A stretch of DNA of 64,000 bases from an uncultured Schlesneria sp. (GTDB lineage: Bacteria > Planctomycetota > Planctomycetia > Planctomycetales > Planctomycetaceae). This document shows, piece after piece, positions 24,566-34,418 of this stretch (positions are counted from its first letter, which is position 1; each line of letters opens with the position of its first letter). The position numbers and the translations under genes are program-made. The notes beneath the pieces are model-generated. The model had not been told where the DNA came from, did not search any database, and saw only the letters and a program-made list of their open reading frames with translations. Location of the stretch: NCBI GenBank assembly GCA_903871875.1, contig CAIQIR010000132.1, forward strand, positions 1 through 64,000, given 5' to 3'.

Positions 24566-27385
24566 TTACCAGGCGTAGGTCACGCCGCCGGAACCCGTCT
24601 CCGTGGTGATCCGGCCACCCGTCATCAGGTCAAGGTTCGCATAAAGCGACCATTGATTGTTCAATTGAACTTGCAGACCCTTGCTCAGGATGAAATAGTT
24701 CTGTCCCAGACGCGTGCCATGCGTGGTGAACGCCCCACCAATCGGAGCACCACTGAACGACGCATTCACGATCCGGTCGTTGTCCAATAACTCTGAAACC
24801 CAGCGACCTTGCCAATAAGGTGTCCAAAGGGCACCCATGGGACCAACTAGTTGATCAACCACGATTCGGCCACCCAGATTCGCCCGCAACGAATTCGCCT
24901 GACTGGCCGATACGTCGAGTGCTGCCGAGCCACCGGATTCGTCGAACCCTTGTTGCGCGAGATACAGATATTGCAGACCGACCAGTGGCTGCAGGTGAAC
25001 CCAGCGGGCATGCAGTTTTAAGCCCGATTCCGCGTAGGCACCCAATTGATGACCAGCATAGTTGCCGCGCAGTGTCTGATTGAAACCGCCCACATCAACG
25101 TTTCGATTGGAACCGAAGGTGTCATAGCCATAATTCGTCGAACCTAACACGTAGGCCGCGTCATTCTGTTTGAGCGCATAAAGGCCAACTTGGTACGATG
25201 TCAGTGTGCCACCCGCACTGAATCCGTCGTGATATCCGACATACGAATTTCCGCCTGCAATCCCGATGACGCCCGTTTCGTCTGCACCCCAATCCATGCC
25301 GTAGACGGCCCCCCCTTGGCTGTAGCTGACACCTGCTCCGCTACCATCGCTGCGAAGATTGCCGCCGACTCCATATCCTTGGACCCAGCCGTTCGTCGAT
25401 TGCGATGGTGATTGGCCTCGCACATCAGTGTTACTTGACTCGGTGTTACTCGACGAAGTGTCGTCCGGCTGACCCGCGAGAAATTTTCCGTTATTGATCA
25501 ATCGACTGGTGATTCTCTGCTGGAACTGATCCCCGACTTGAAGGCCGATCGTCTGTGTGTTGCCAAACAGTTCACCACTCAATTGGTTCAGCGATGTTCG
25601 TTGCTGGGCTGCGGTTTCGGCACCCAATGTATTAATCATCGAGAACAGTCCGCCCGACGATGACAGAGCGATGCTGTCCAGTGCGGAACCCACTGCGAAT
25701 TGGTTTGATGTCGCCGCAATCTGATGCAAGCTGGACGTCTGTTGAAGTTGAATGGTCACATCATTCGCGTCGTAGGTCACGGCAACGCCGAACATCGACA
25801 AATTGTCGTTGACCTGAGCGTACTGGCCAAAAACGCCGCCGGTGGCGTTTAAGATTGTGTAATGGGTGGTCGTGTTAAACGTTCCGCCACCCACGGCCAG
25901 GACATCCAGCGTGCCGCCCAGATTCGCCTGGCCGCTGACACTCAGGTGGTCGTTGTTGACGCCCGGAGTATTGCCGGCCGTATTGATTTCGATTTCGGTC
26001 TTTCCACCGGGTTGTTGCGTGAAGTCTCCGTTTACGGTGAGGTTGCCAATACCAGAATTTCCCGGACTGACATACCCATCGTTCGTCACGCTGCCGACGC
26101 TTCCCGAGCCTGACAATGTGGCGAGAAAGCTGCTGATCTGGACATCGCTGGTCAGCGAACCGCGAACTTGCAGTTCGCCCATGTTGATGGTGGTGGTACC
26201 TGCGTAGCTGTCGGTTCCATTGAAAATCAAGGTGCCCGATCCGGTCTTGGTCAGGTCGCCGGAACCGGTGATATTGCCATCGTAATGATCGTTCCAGGTT
26301 TGGTTGAAGACCACGGTGCCGTTATTCAGGATGTTCCCATACAGGCTATTCGTGTCGCCTTGCAACGTTCCCTGACTGACAGTCGTTCCACCGGTGTAGC
26401 TGTTGAATCCGCCCAGGACCAAAGTCCCCGCTCCGGTCTTAGTCAAATGGCTGGGTGCGGCTTCGTCGATCGTTCCGCTTAACGTGGCGACGCCGCTATC
26501 CACGTTTGTCGTGAAGTTGTTTCCCAGGTAAATGTGATTACCGAGATTCACTCCGCTGGCCAGATCGAGCGTCAATGCGCCCGAAACGGTCAACTTACCC
26601 GTACCGAGCGCCGCATTGTTCTCTGCGCGGATCGTGCTGTCGTTACCGACGTAAACGCCGCCCGAGAAGGTGTTCGCACCGCTGAGAATGAGTGTTCCGG
26701 TACCAGTTGTGTCCAGGCCGTAAGATCCCCCGGATTCGCTGATGATACCGCCCAATTTGCTGGTCGCACCTGCTCCCGTGTTGATCACCAATCCCGAAAA
26801 CAGCGAGATGTTATTATTCAGTTGGACGCCATTCGCCAGATCGAGAGCCAAGCTGCCGACGAGATTGTGAACGGCGAGCGCTCCCGATCCCAGCGCGCTG
26901 CTGTTCGAAATATTGAGGGCTCCACCGTCGAGGGTCGTTCCGCCGGAATAGGTGTTGGTTCCCGAAAGGGCCAACGTTCCGACCCCGGTTTTGATCAGGC
27001 TGCCGGTTGAGCCTCCATCTGACAAAATGCCGTTCAGGTTCAACGTTCCTGCCCAGTCAACGGTCACCGGTTGGGCCAGAGTGAACGCATGAGCGTCGGT
27101 CAGCGCCAAGGAGGATGTTGCCAGCAGCGTGACCGGCTGAGTAAAGTTCAGTGCTGCCCCATTGGTGAGTGTCGATGGGCTGGTCAACGAATCAAACACC
27201 AGCCTGTCACCGGAATTGGCTACGGACAATCCCTGACGAAACGAACCGGCTCCCGAGTCGTTAGTCGTTGAGACGGCAATGTCGGCGGCCATCAAAGATG
27301 ACGACAAGATGCCGGCCAGGCACGCAGTTCGCGCGCTCCAGCGTAACAAACGCGACCGCAATAGAATTCCGATTCGCATCCTCAT
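24566..27385 (-). CDS. Autotransporter (type Va) with PATR beta-strand repeats
   Basis: 939 residues. The signal peptide ends about residue 33 (SSSLMAADIAVSTT). Residues about 35-560 are a Gly/Thr/Ser/Asn-rich beta-helix with at least four autotransporter-associated repeats, for example LIKTGVGTLALSGTNTYSGG, LTKTGAGTLVLGGFNSYTGG and LTKTGSGTLIFNGTDSYAG. Residues about 660-939 are a predicted outer-membrane barrel, ending in aromatic W like other outer-membrane proteins. No catalytic motif is seen in the passenger. A linker with many Asn/Ser separates the two. The gene is monocistronic, with 388 bases upstream and no partner. Anchoring in the outer membrane is expected from the fold. Confidence 0.9.
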   Translation of the reverse strand: MRMRIGILLRSRLLRWSARTACLAGILSSSLMAADIAVSTTNDSGAGSFRQGLSVANSGDRLVFDSLTSPSTLTNGAALNFTQPVTLLATSSLALTDAHAFTLAQPVTVDWAGTLNLNGILSDGGSTGSLIKTGVGTLALSGTNTYSGGTTLDGGALNISNSSALGSGALAVHNLVGSLALDLANGVQLNNNISLFSGLVINTGAGATSKLGGIISESGGSYGLDTTGTGTLILSGANTFSGGVYVGNDSTIRAENNAALGTGKLTVSGALTLDLASGVNLGNHIYLGNNFTTNVDSGVATLSGTIDEAAPSHLTKTGAGTLVLGGFNSYTGGTTVSQGTLQGDTNSLYGNILNNGTVVFNQTWNDHYDGNITGSGDLTKTGSGTLIFNGTDSYAGTTTINMGELQVRGSLTSDVQISSFLATLSGSGSVGSVTNDGYVSPGNSGIGNLTVNGDFTQQPGGKTEIEINTAGNTPGVNNDHLSVSGQANLGGTLDVLAVGGGTFNTTTHYTILNATGGVFGQYAQVNDNLSMFGVAVTYDANDVTIQLQQTSSLHQIAATSNQFAVGSALDSIALSSSGGLFSMINTLGAETAAQQRTSLNQLSGELFGNTQTIGLQVGDQFQQRITSRLINNGKFLAGQPDDTSSSNTESSNTDVRGQSPSQSTNGWVQGYGVGGNLRSDGSGAGVSYSQGGAVYGMDWGADETGVIGIAGGNSYVGYHDGFSAGGTLTSYQVGLYALKQNDAAYVLGSTNYGYDTFGSNRNVDVGGFNQTLRGNYAGHQLGAYAESGLKLHARWVHLQPLVGLQYLYLAQQGFDESGGSAALDVSASQANSLRANLGGRIVVDQLVGPMGALWTPYWQGRWVSELLDNDRIVNASFSGAPIGGAFTTHGTRLGQNYFILSKGLQVQLNNQWSLYANLDLMTGGRITTETGSGGVTYAW

Positions 27386-27773
27386 CTCGTCTCACTTGCG
27401 GGCCGTTTCCCGTTCGTCGTCTCGCCGGACTGATTGGGGGCTGTCTCGATTCGATGTGCAATGGACATCGAATCGGTGTTGGCAGGTTCGACCTGACCAA
27501 CGACAATTCGGCGGGCGAACTTTCCGGCACATATTGCGACTTAACGGCCGAACAGGTCGTGCGTCCCGGTGCGAATTAGTTCATCGAGTGAGAGCCGACA
27601 AGAAATTGTGGCTTCGCGCGTACGCTCGGCAAGAACCTACCGGATTCTTCAGCTGGGACGTTACAGATTGAATGTTGGTTGGCGCTATCGGCAGAAAATG
27701 CCGATGTGCGTGGGAATTAACTTCTGATCGTGATTCCGATCCCGCAGGGCATTTGCCCGAACGCCGATCCCGT
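27386..27773. other. Intergenic stretch upstream of the autotransporter
   Basis: 388 bases between the autotransporter start and the stop of the membrane-protein gene, both leftward. Short overlapping frames exist but none looks coding. It should hold the autotransporter promoter; I see no clear boxes, repeats or RNA. Confidence 0.45.
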
Positions 27774-29435
27774 TCAGCCCGATTCCATATGAAAGCCATT
27801 CACGCGGGCCACTGTCAGCAGACAGACCGCGAACTGAATCGCCAACAGCGCGATGGTCGTCCGCTGTCGACCGTCAGTAGTGGGGATCGCGGCCATCTGA
27901 GAATCGATTTCGAAGCTGGCCAACCAGATCAACCAGGGTAGGAAGAGAATCCATAACCGCGCGGCCTCGCCCGAGTTTTTGCCGGTTAACCAGAGCATTC
28001 CCCAAACGAACAAGACGCCGCCGACGACTGACAGGAATTGCGTGCGTTCAATGGAGTCACCTCGGTGACGGAAGCGGCTCAATGTCTGCCAGCAGGTCAC
28101 GAGAGCCAGTAAACTGATTGGCCAGCCCGCGGCGAATGACAGTTCCAGCGGATTCACCAGCAGCCACTTCCAATAGGTCCGGGCATACTGGTGATAGAAA
28201 CCCGCATGATTTCGGTAATTCAGCCACCAGACATTCAGCATGTTCAGCTGCGTATAATGCCAGAGTGCCCAGGTCGGGATCGCAAAACCAAGACCGGCGA
28301 CGACGAGACACATCGCGCGACGTACGTCGATCAAAGAGGACGAATTCGGTGGTGAACCGTTGCTCGCAGTCGTGCCTCCTGGTTTGATTCGACACAGTAG
28401 AGCCCAGCCCACCGTCAGTATTCCGCCCAACAGGACGATCGGAAGAAAAGCCAGACTGCACATCAAACCGCACCAGGTCAATAGGCCCGTCACGAAGGCC
28501 CGAATCAGCGAACGGCCGTCCCAAGCCACCAGCCAAAGCCATAACAGCGTCACACCAATCAGTGGAAAGACCGCATCCGACTTCGGAATAAAAATCGCCA
28601 CAGCCGGCGTCGCGGGCCAAAGCACGGCAGCAGTCCAGGCGTTGGCCATTGAAGTACTGCGACGTAACAAACCGTACAGCGGAACGACGGTCAATGACGC
28701 CGAGAGCATGGCCAGCAAAGTGGCCAGCCAGAGGACGCGGCGGTCCAGCGGAAGCAATTGTCGCGGCATGCTTCCTCGCGGTGCGTTGGACGCGATCACA
28801 TCACATGCTTCCCGAAACGAACTGGACTGCGTGGCATCGAGCACGCTCGACAGTTGTGGCGAGGCATCGCAGGCGGCGATCAATGCTTGAAAGACCAGAA
28901 ACAAACCCGGTGGATGAGTGCCGGTGTGCAGGACATCACCTTCACGCATCAGGTTTTCGTATCCCGCAAGCAGCGCGCTTGTCCGAGGCTCGTCATAACG
29001 CGCTCGGGTGAAATATCCGGACGAACTGGGGTAGTAGAGCACGAAAGCGGATTTGCCGAGCCGATTCTTGATCGGGGATATTTCCTGGACGATCCACAGC
29101 CATACGAAGCTGAACGCGACCAGTCCTGCCAACCAAATGGCTAACTCGCCGGGGTACCGCTTTGCGTTAGACTCATTTTCGAAACGCCGCCGACCCTGCA
29201 GGATAAAGCCAATGAACAAACTAGCTGCGACAGCGCCCCCGCACAGGTTCCAGAACGCATCCGGTTCGGCTGCGGACCGTTCCCACGTCCATTCGCCGGG
29301 AATACCCAGCGGCAGCGTCGAATACCAAAGTACGGCGAGCGAAACCGCCGAACCGAACACAATTGCCAGCCACTTTGTCACGACCCAGCCACCTGAAGAT
29401 TTCCCAAACGGATGTTTGATAGCGCGAACGCTCAT
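27774..29435 (-). CDS. Multi-pass membrane protein, GT-C glycosyltransferase-like
   Basis: 553 residues with about 10-11 membrane segments. The first extracytoplasmic loop after helix 3 holds acidic and aromatic residues (SPIKNRLGKSAFVLYYPSSSGYFTRARYDEP) and HTGTHPPGLFLVFQAL follows. This arrangement resembles the PMT/ArnT and related polyprenyl-phosphate-sugar transferases of planctomycetes, but the defining D-D/E motif cannot be placed with certainty. ATG 29435 is chosen over a TTG three codons earlier. It lies 72 bases beyond the next gene's 3' end, in the same direction, so the two might be co-transcribed. Confidence 0.6.
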   Translation of the reverse strand: MSVRAIKHPFGKSSGGWVVTKWLAIVFGSAVSLAVLWYSTLPLGIPGEWTWERSAAEPDAFWNLCGGAVAASLFIGFILQGRRRFENESNAKRYPGELAIWLAGLVAFSFVWLWIVQEISPIKNRLGKSAFVLYYPSSSGYFTRARYDEPRTSALLAGYENLMREGDVLHTGTHPPGLFLVFQALIAACDASPQLSSVLDATQSSSFREACDVIASNAPRGSMPRQLLPLDRRVLWLATLLAMLSASLTVVPLYGLLRRSTSMANAWTAAVLWPATPAVAIFIPKSDAVFPLIGVTLLWLWLVAWDGRSLIRAFVTGLLTWCGLMCSLAFLPIVLLGGILTVGWALLCRIKPGGTTASNGSPPNSSSLIDVRRAMCLVVAGLGFAIPTWALWHYTQLNMLNVWWLNYRNHAGFYHQYARTYWKWLLVNPLELSFAAGWPISLLALVTCWQTLSRFRHRGDSIERTQFLSVVGGVLFVWGMLWLTGKNSGEAARLWILFLPWLIWLASFEIDSQMAAIPTTDGRQRTTIALLAIQFAVCLLTVARVNGFHMESG

Positions 29436-29515
29436 CGTCAGCAAAATCGTCCGACAAGGGAAGTCGCAGGACCGGTCAATTCTGTTCGGTCACATTTTCT
29501 AACGGAACCTGCAGA

Positions 29516-32230
29516 TCACGGTTCGTTGGCGGGAACGATCTCAATCCGTTCGAAACGATCTTTCGGGCTCGGTTCCCCAAACAGCAAGAACCCGCCTCCA
29601 CGAGGCGCCTGTGGCCGACCGAAATCTTCGGATTCAGCGTCCAGGATCTGCTTAATGCGTAGCTTGGCATCCAGCAGATGTGCTCGCGAATAGTCGTCGA
29701 GCTTCAGGTCCGCTTTGGCGAGAGTCGCTTCAACTCGAGCCGCCAATTCGGTTAAGTGCATCCGGGCCAAGACCCGCGCGTCTTCCGGCATTCTCAATTG
29801 AGAAAACGTTTCGGTGGGTGTCTTGCGCACCATGTCACTCAACTGCCTCAAGGCGCCACGCTGCGTATTGCGGCGGAAGCTCGAGATGAATTGGTTGCGG
29901 TTGGTGAACTCGCCAGCGGGAGGCGCCATGATTTCCGAAAAGACCCCTTCGACGACGGTCTTCAGATGTTCCGCCAGCGTGTAGGCATCTTCACCGGTGG
30001 GCGTCTTCAGTTCACCGTCCTGCAGTCGCGAAAGCACCTGAGCACCGAAACATTGGTTCAGCATCCCCATGGTGCCGGATTGATAGTCGGCAATCAAAGC
30101 GTGGATGGGATAGTCAATTCGACGAACCTCGGGCGAACCCCAGTGCATCCAGCGAGTCGCGGCGAGTGAATTCAGCAGCGTCGGTTCGAACTTGTGCGAG
30201 ACCAGGCCCTGTTCGAGTAACAGCTTGGTAGCGGCGCGCTGCTGTGCCGGTTCCACCAGCTTGAACGGCGTGTGGGCTTGAGCGTCGCCTTTGTGATCGC
30301 GATACACGTAGACGCCGCCAATGAGTTTCGTGGCGATTTGGATCGTGCGATAGTGTTCGCGCAATAAGATGCCGAATGCTTGACGGGCTCGTTGGAAACC
30401 TTCGCCTGGTTCCACGGTTCGTTCCAACAGTTTGGGCAGGATCGCATTAACCGTGGCGACCTGCCGTTGGGCGTAGGCCACAGGATCTTTACCCAAATCA
30501 AATCGGATCGATTGAGGATCAGGATCATTCGGTTCCGTGTCTTCGTCGGTGCCATAATCGAGACCCGGTTCGCCGCTTCGCGTGGCGATCTTTGACAGTT
30601 CAGCGTTTTCATCACCGCTAATCGTCTTATAGCCGTACTCGATGGCCCAGTAATCGTAGGGGCCGATTGTCGTGGTGTAATAGGACGGCTGTTTCACCCC
30701 GGCCGGCACGATGTTGACTGGAGAGTAGTCCATCACGCTGGCGACAATGGGTTCGTTGGCTTTCGTGGGATCTTCCATCTCGGGCAACGTTTTCCAGGCG
30801 CTCGCTTTGAAGTTGTGACGCAGTCCCAGCGTATGACCGACTTCGTGCATCACAACTTCTTTCAGCGCCTGTGCGACATACTCTTCCGGCAATTCGCCTC
30901 GTTTTTCGGTCAGTCCGAGTCCCGCGAAAATTGCTGCGGCAAAGCTGGTTTGTTGCTGCATTCCCTGGCTGAGCTGGCAATCGAGATGTCGACGGCTTCC
31001 GGGAATGCCGTGAGGTTTGGAGCCGCCGGGGGCGAAATCGTCACCAAACAGCGAACTCCCTGTCGAAGGGGAGAAGTTTTCGTAGGACCGTCGCCACGCC
31101 TGAAGGAAGGCGGCGTTGAAGATAATGTCGGCGTCCAGAATCTGACCGGTCAAGGGATTCACGCGTGAGGGGCCCATGGCGCCAAATTCGGTTTCGGCCG
31201 TAATCCAGCGAAACGTGTTGTGCTGCACATCTTCCGGATCCCAGGTGTCGTCGTCGCGCTGTTGTCGCACTTCGATCGCATTATCGAATCCCAGTTTCGC
31301 AAAGGCTTTGTTCCAATCTTCGATGCCCGCGCGAACGATCGGTCGCAGATGGACCGGTACAGTCCGTTCCAGATAGAAGACGATGGGGTCTTTGGGGGGC
31401 GACAGCTTAGCCGAAGGATCCAGCTTCTGCAGATCCCAACGGTTGATGTAGCGGACGAAATTCTGCTCGTCGGTGACGTCACTCAGATCTTTCGTCACGG
31501 TCAGAAAATAACCGATCCGGTCGTCAGCTTTGCGTGAACGATAACCGGTTTGAGGCAATTGGCTGATGCTGTAGTGCACCATCACCTGCATCCCGCGGGC
31601 GTCGGGAACGGCATCCGATTCGTTGCTCGGATCTCGCGAATAAACGGCGGCAATATCAATCTCGACGTTCTTGGGGAACGCTTTGACGTTGGCGATCGTA
31701 CTGCGATCAGACACAAATGACGCTCTGAGCATTCGGCCCACTAACTCGTCGTCGCTCAGGAAAATGCGCGTCATATCGACCAGGTGGCCGCCCTGGGTTT
31801 CGGTCAGGATGGGCAATGCGTACAACACGGCATCGCTGTAGGCAAATTTGACCGCGGTCGCTTCCGGAGTACCTGGTTTCGCCTTGAACTTGACGTTGCG
31901 GCGCAACACATGAATCTTGTCGCCCACCTTGCGAAACGACCACAAGACATCGTCACCCCAAGTCATTCCTCCCAGAACCAATTCCTGACTGGCACCGCGA
32001 GCAATCGCACTCAGCATCAGAAAGTCTTGGCCCAATTGTTGTTGCTTGAGATCCACCAGAATCTGCTGGTCTTTCGAGTAGACCGTCAGCAGACCTTCGA
32101 CTTTTTTCATCCCGGTGGTCAGCGTTTCAAATTTGGAGGGCGTCGCGGCGGCCTGCTGTGCCATGATCGAAGCGGGAAAAAGACATGCTGTCATCGCCAG
32201 GGTGGCAAAAAAGCAAGCGGATCGAGGCAT
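29516..32230 (-). CDS. Secreted zinc metalloprotease, DUF5117/DUF4953 type
   Basis: 904 residues with a signal peptide (cleavage near ASIMAQ, residue 25). The zinc site is HEVGHTLGLRH at 462-472, with the metzincin-type third histidine. The DUF5117 region (about 85-215, SRTDDELVGRML-like stretch) and the DUF4953-like catalytic and C-terminal regions fit the planctomycete/bacteroidete family. The natural substrate is unknown. AGGA upstream supports ATG 32230. Length is typical for the family. Confidence 0.9.
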   Translation of the reverse strand: MPRSACFFATLAMTACLFPASIMAQQAAATPSKFETLTTGMKKVEGLLTVYSKDQQILVDLKQQQLGQDFLMLSAIARGASQELVLGGMTWGDDVLWSFRKVGDKIHVLRRNVKFKAKPGTPEATAVKFAYSDAVLYALPILTETQGGHLVDMTRIFLSDDELVGRMLRASFVSDRSTIANVKAFPKNVEIDIAAVYSRDPSNESDAVPDARGMQVMVHYSISQLPQTGYRSRKADDRIGYFLTVTKDLSDVTDEQNFVRYINRWDLQKLDPSAKLSPPKDPIVFYLERTVPVHLRPIVRAGIEDWNKAFAKLGFDNAIEVRQQRDDDTWDPEDVQHNTFRWITAETEFGAMGPSRVNPLTGQILDADIIFNAAFLQAWRRSYENFSPSTGSSLFGDDFAPGGSKPHGIPGSRRHLDCQLSQGMQQQTSFAAAIFAGLGLTEKRGELPEEYVAQALKEVVMHEVGHTLGLRHNFKASAWKTLPEMEDPTKANEPIVASVMDYSPVNIVPAGVKQPSYYTTTIGPYDYWAIEYGYKTISGDENAELSKIATRSGEPGLDYGTDEDTEPNDPDPQSIRFDLGKDPVAYAQRQVATVNAILPKLLERTVEPGEGFQRARQAFGILLREHYRTIQIATKLIGGVYVYRDHKGDAQAHTPFKLVEPAQQRAATKLLLEQGLVSHKFEPTLLNSLAATRWMHWGSPEVRRIDYPIHALIADYQSGTMGMLNQCFGAQVLSRLQDGELKTPTGEDAYTLAEHLKTVVEGVFSEIMAPPAGEFTNRNQFISSFRRNTQRGALRQLSDMVRKTPTETFSQLRMPEDARVLARMHLTELAARVEATLAKADLKLDDYSRAHLLDAKLRIKQILDAESEDFGRPQAPRGGGFLLFGEPSPKDRFERIEIVPANEP

Positions 32231-32887
32231 GAGAGAAGTTCCTGCGCTGATGTATATTGTGATGGAGCGAGCCGGATATTTAACGCAATCTTCCTAATCT
32301 TACCATGATTATGTCATGAGTTAAGTGGCGGATGCACGTCGGAAGGAGGGAAAAATCTCCGGATTCGCCGTTTAAAGACGTAAACAACGGCGGATGGACT
32401 GACGGATATCCGGTGAAAACCTCATACAACGACGTTTCGGCCCATTCGGAATGAAATGGCCGGGCGCGTGAGGCCAGAAAAATCCGATAAAGAGGTCAGT
32501 CGTATTCAGGACGATGCTGCCGATGTCAGGGGATACTCGCTCTCAAATCGCCCTGGAATGCTGCGATCGAAAAGATGTCCAAGTGGTCGTTGGTACGCAA
32601 CCTGAATTCCCCATGAAGGTGGGAAAGGGAGGTCGCGTCACATGAGATGAGGGAATAGCCTAAGTGAAAAAATGGCGACGAAGTCGCCCAGAAAATCGCT
32701 TTCCAAAGTAGCCCTCTCTCCGCGAGAGGAAAGCCGAAGCATCGCAAGCCCTGATTGCCACATTGGCTTGGTGAATTCAACAAGTTCTGCGGCAATTTGG
32801 CCGTCCTCTCACGGTGCGAGAGAGCAACCTTGAAGAGCCAAGTTCACCACGCGAATCACTGCGATAAATCGACTTGAAGGACAAGTC
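32231..32887. other. 657-base gene-free stretch between two divergent genes
   Basis: Lies between the leftward metalloprotease and the rightward pilus-type gene, so it must carry both promoters. A minus-strand open frame at 32526-32795 (89 codons) has no ribosome site and is not a convincing gene. A weak hairpin CGCCGTT/AACGGCG is at 32366-32392 and a short CTCTC/GAGAG dyad near 32717. No clear sigma-70 boxes were found. Confidence 0.45.
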
Positions 32888-34393
32888 ATGGCCGATCTGT
32901 TGGCTCTCAGTTGGGATCGACGTCGACTGACCGGGATTGAGTTCTCACCCGGTACGGCGGGGCCGCGCGTCTTGGGCGGGTTCGGTGTCGATTGGCCCGA
33001 ACAACCTCCGACGGCTGCCTGGTTGCGCGAGACGCTACGTCGGTTTGGTGTGAATGCCCGGCAGGTGGCCGTCGCACTGCCACGCGAAGATGCGGTGTTG
33101 CGGTTGCTCGAATTGCCGAATGTCGCGGACGACGAAATGCCGACGCTGGTCCGGTTCCAGGCGGCGGCTCGCTCGGCTCAATCGATTGACCAACTCTTAC
33201 TCGACTATCTTCCTCTGCCGCTACGAGAAGGCGTCGCTCAGAAGGAAGTCTGGCTGGCAACGACGCTCTTGACGACGGTCGATCCGATCCGAGCGTTGCT
33301 GACGGAAGTGGGCCTGGATCTCGTGCAAGTGACATTGAGTTCTCTTTGTCTGGCCGAGTTGATCGTGCGGGGCGAAGTCCGCCAGTCGTTGGATGCGGTC
33401 GGAGCGAGCCTGGTTGTGCTGCGCGAAGGTTCCCGCATGGAATTGGCGGTCGTCTGCCAGCAACAATTGATCGCCGCCCACGCGGTGAAATGGTCGTCCG
33501 CGCACGAGACACCGCCGGTCGTGAAAATGCTGGCTGAGGTCTCGCGCGTGTTGGTCCAAGTCCAGGCCTGGCTGCCCGCAGGAACTTTACAACGGATTTG
33601 GGTGATTGGCGAAGACGCGGACGTCGGCGAATTGCCCGACGCACTCGGACGTCGTTGGAATTGTCCCGTTCAGCGGTTCGATCCTTGGCGTGATAGTCAT
33701 CTTTCACCGGGCTCGGCCGACCTGGAAGGACCGCCGTCCGAATACGCTACTGCGGCCGGTCTGGCATTCGTTCTGAGCAGCTCGCTGACCCCCAAGCTTG
33801 ATTTGCTGCATCCACGACAACCCCCGCCGAAGCGAGATCCCCGCAAACCGTACATCGCCGCCGCCGCGGCAGCCGGGTTGCTGGCGGTCGCGCTGGGAAC
33901 GGCCGTCATTCAGCAAAGCTTGGCCAGTTACGACCGGAGCATCGAGAAATATCGCTCTGACGATCTCACGTTGACTCAAAAGCTGAAGCAGGGACAACCG
34001 ACCTTCGATTCGGCGAGTGCCATCGAGGATTGGCAATCTCGTAGCGTTAACCAACTGCAACAGATGGCGGAACTCTATCAGGTCATGGACGGGACACAGC
34101 GACTGGTGATCGGTGATTACCGTTTCAGTCCCGCGACGGGGGCGTCAATCGCCAAGCTGAAGACGATGGGCAATGCGCGAACTCGCGAGAACGCTGTTCA
34201 ACTGAGTCAGAATCTGGCGGACCTTAACAAGTTCAAGCTGCGACCCAGTTCCGTCACGCCGACCAGCCGCGATCCGGATTACGCGAACCGCTTTGATTTT
34301 GAAATGGACCTGGTATCCGTCAGCGGCAAATCGTCGACGCCGCCCAAACCGGGATCGGCACCGCCGCGACCGGCAACCAACAACGGCAAATAG
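32888..34393 (+). CDS. PilM-PilN-like (GspL-like) inner-membrane platform protein
   Basis: 501 residues in one chain. Residues 1-310 form an actin-like fold of the PilM type: ALSWDRRRLTGIEFSPG at the start, LPREDAVLRLLELPN and a later VIGEDADVGELPDALGRRWNCPVQ subdomain. Residues 322-342 are one membrane helix (PYIAAAAAAGLLAVALGTAVI), then a coiled and alpha/beta PilN-like periplasmic part (about 345-470) and a Pro-rich tail. This combines the cytoplasmic and membrane components of a type IV pilus or type II secretion alignment complex, as in GspL. GAAGGA sits six bases upstream of the start. The next gene supplies a PilO-like partner. Confidence 0.75.
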   Translation: MADLLALSWDRRRLTGIEFSPGTAGPRVLGGFGVDWPEQPPTAAWLRETLRRFGVNARQVAVALPREDAVLRLLELPNVADDEMPTLVRFQAAARSAQSIDQLLLDYLPLPLREGVAQKEVWLATTLLTTVDPIRALLTEVGLDLVQVTLSSLCLAELIVRGEVRQSLDAVGASLVVLREGSRMELAVVCQQQLIAAHAVKWSSAHETPPVVKMLAEVSRVLVQVQAWLPAGTLQRIWVIGEDADVGELPDALGRRWNCPVQRFDPWRDSHLSPGSADLEGPPSEYATAAGLAFVLSSSLTPKLDLLHPRQPPPKRDPRKPYIAAAAAAGLLAVALGTAVIQQSLASYDRSIEKYRSDDLTLTQKLKQGQPTFDSASAIEDWQSRSVNQLQQMAELYQVMDGTQRLVIGDYRFSPATGASIAKLKTMGNARTRENAVQLSQNLADLNKFKLRPSSVTPTSRDPDYANRFDFEMDLVSVSGKSSTPPKPGSAPPRPATNNGK

Positions 34394-34418
34394 TTTCGCC
34401 CCCGTCCTGCGGAATGGA

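Noticed and set aside
24566-27385. Regular repeats resembling a CRISPR or tandem array
   Set aside because: They are coding PATR repeats of the autotransporter with variable spacing, not identical repeats with spacers.
32526-32795. 89-codon minus-strand frame in the divergent gap
   Set aside because: No ribosome site, no domain, and a composition unlike neighbouring genes.
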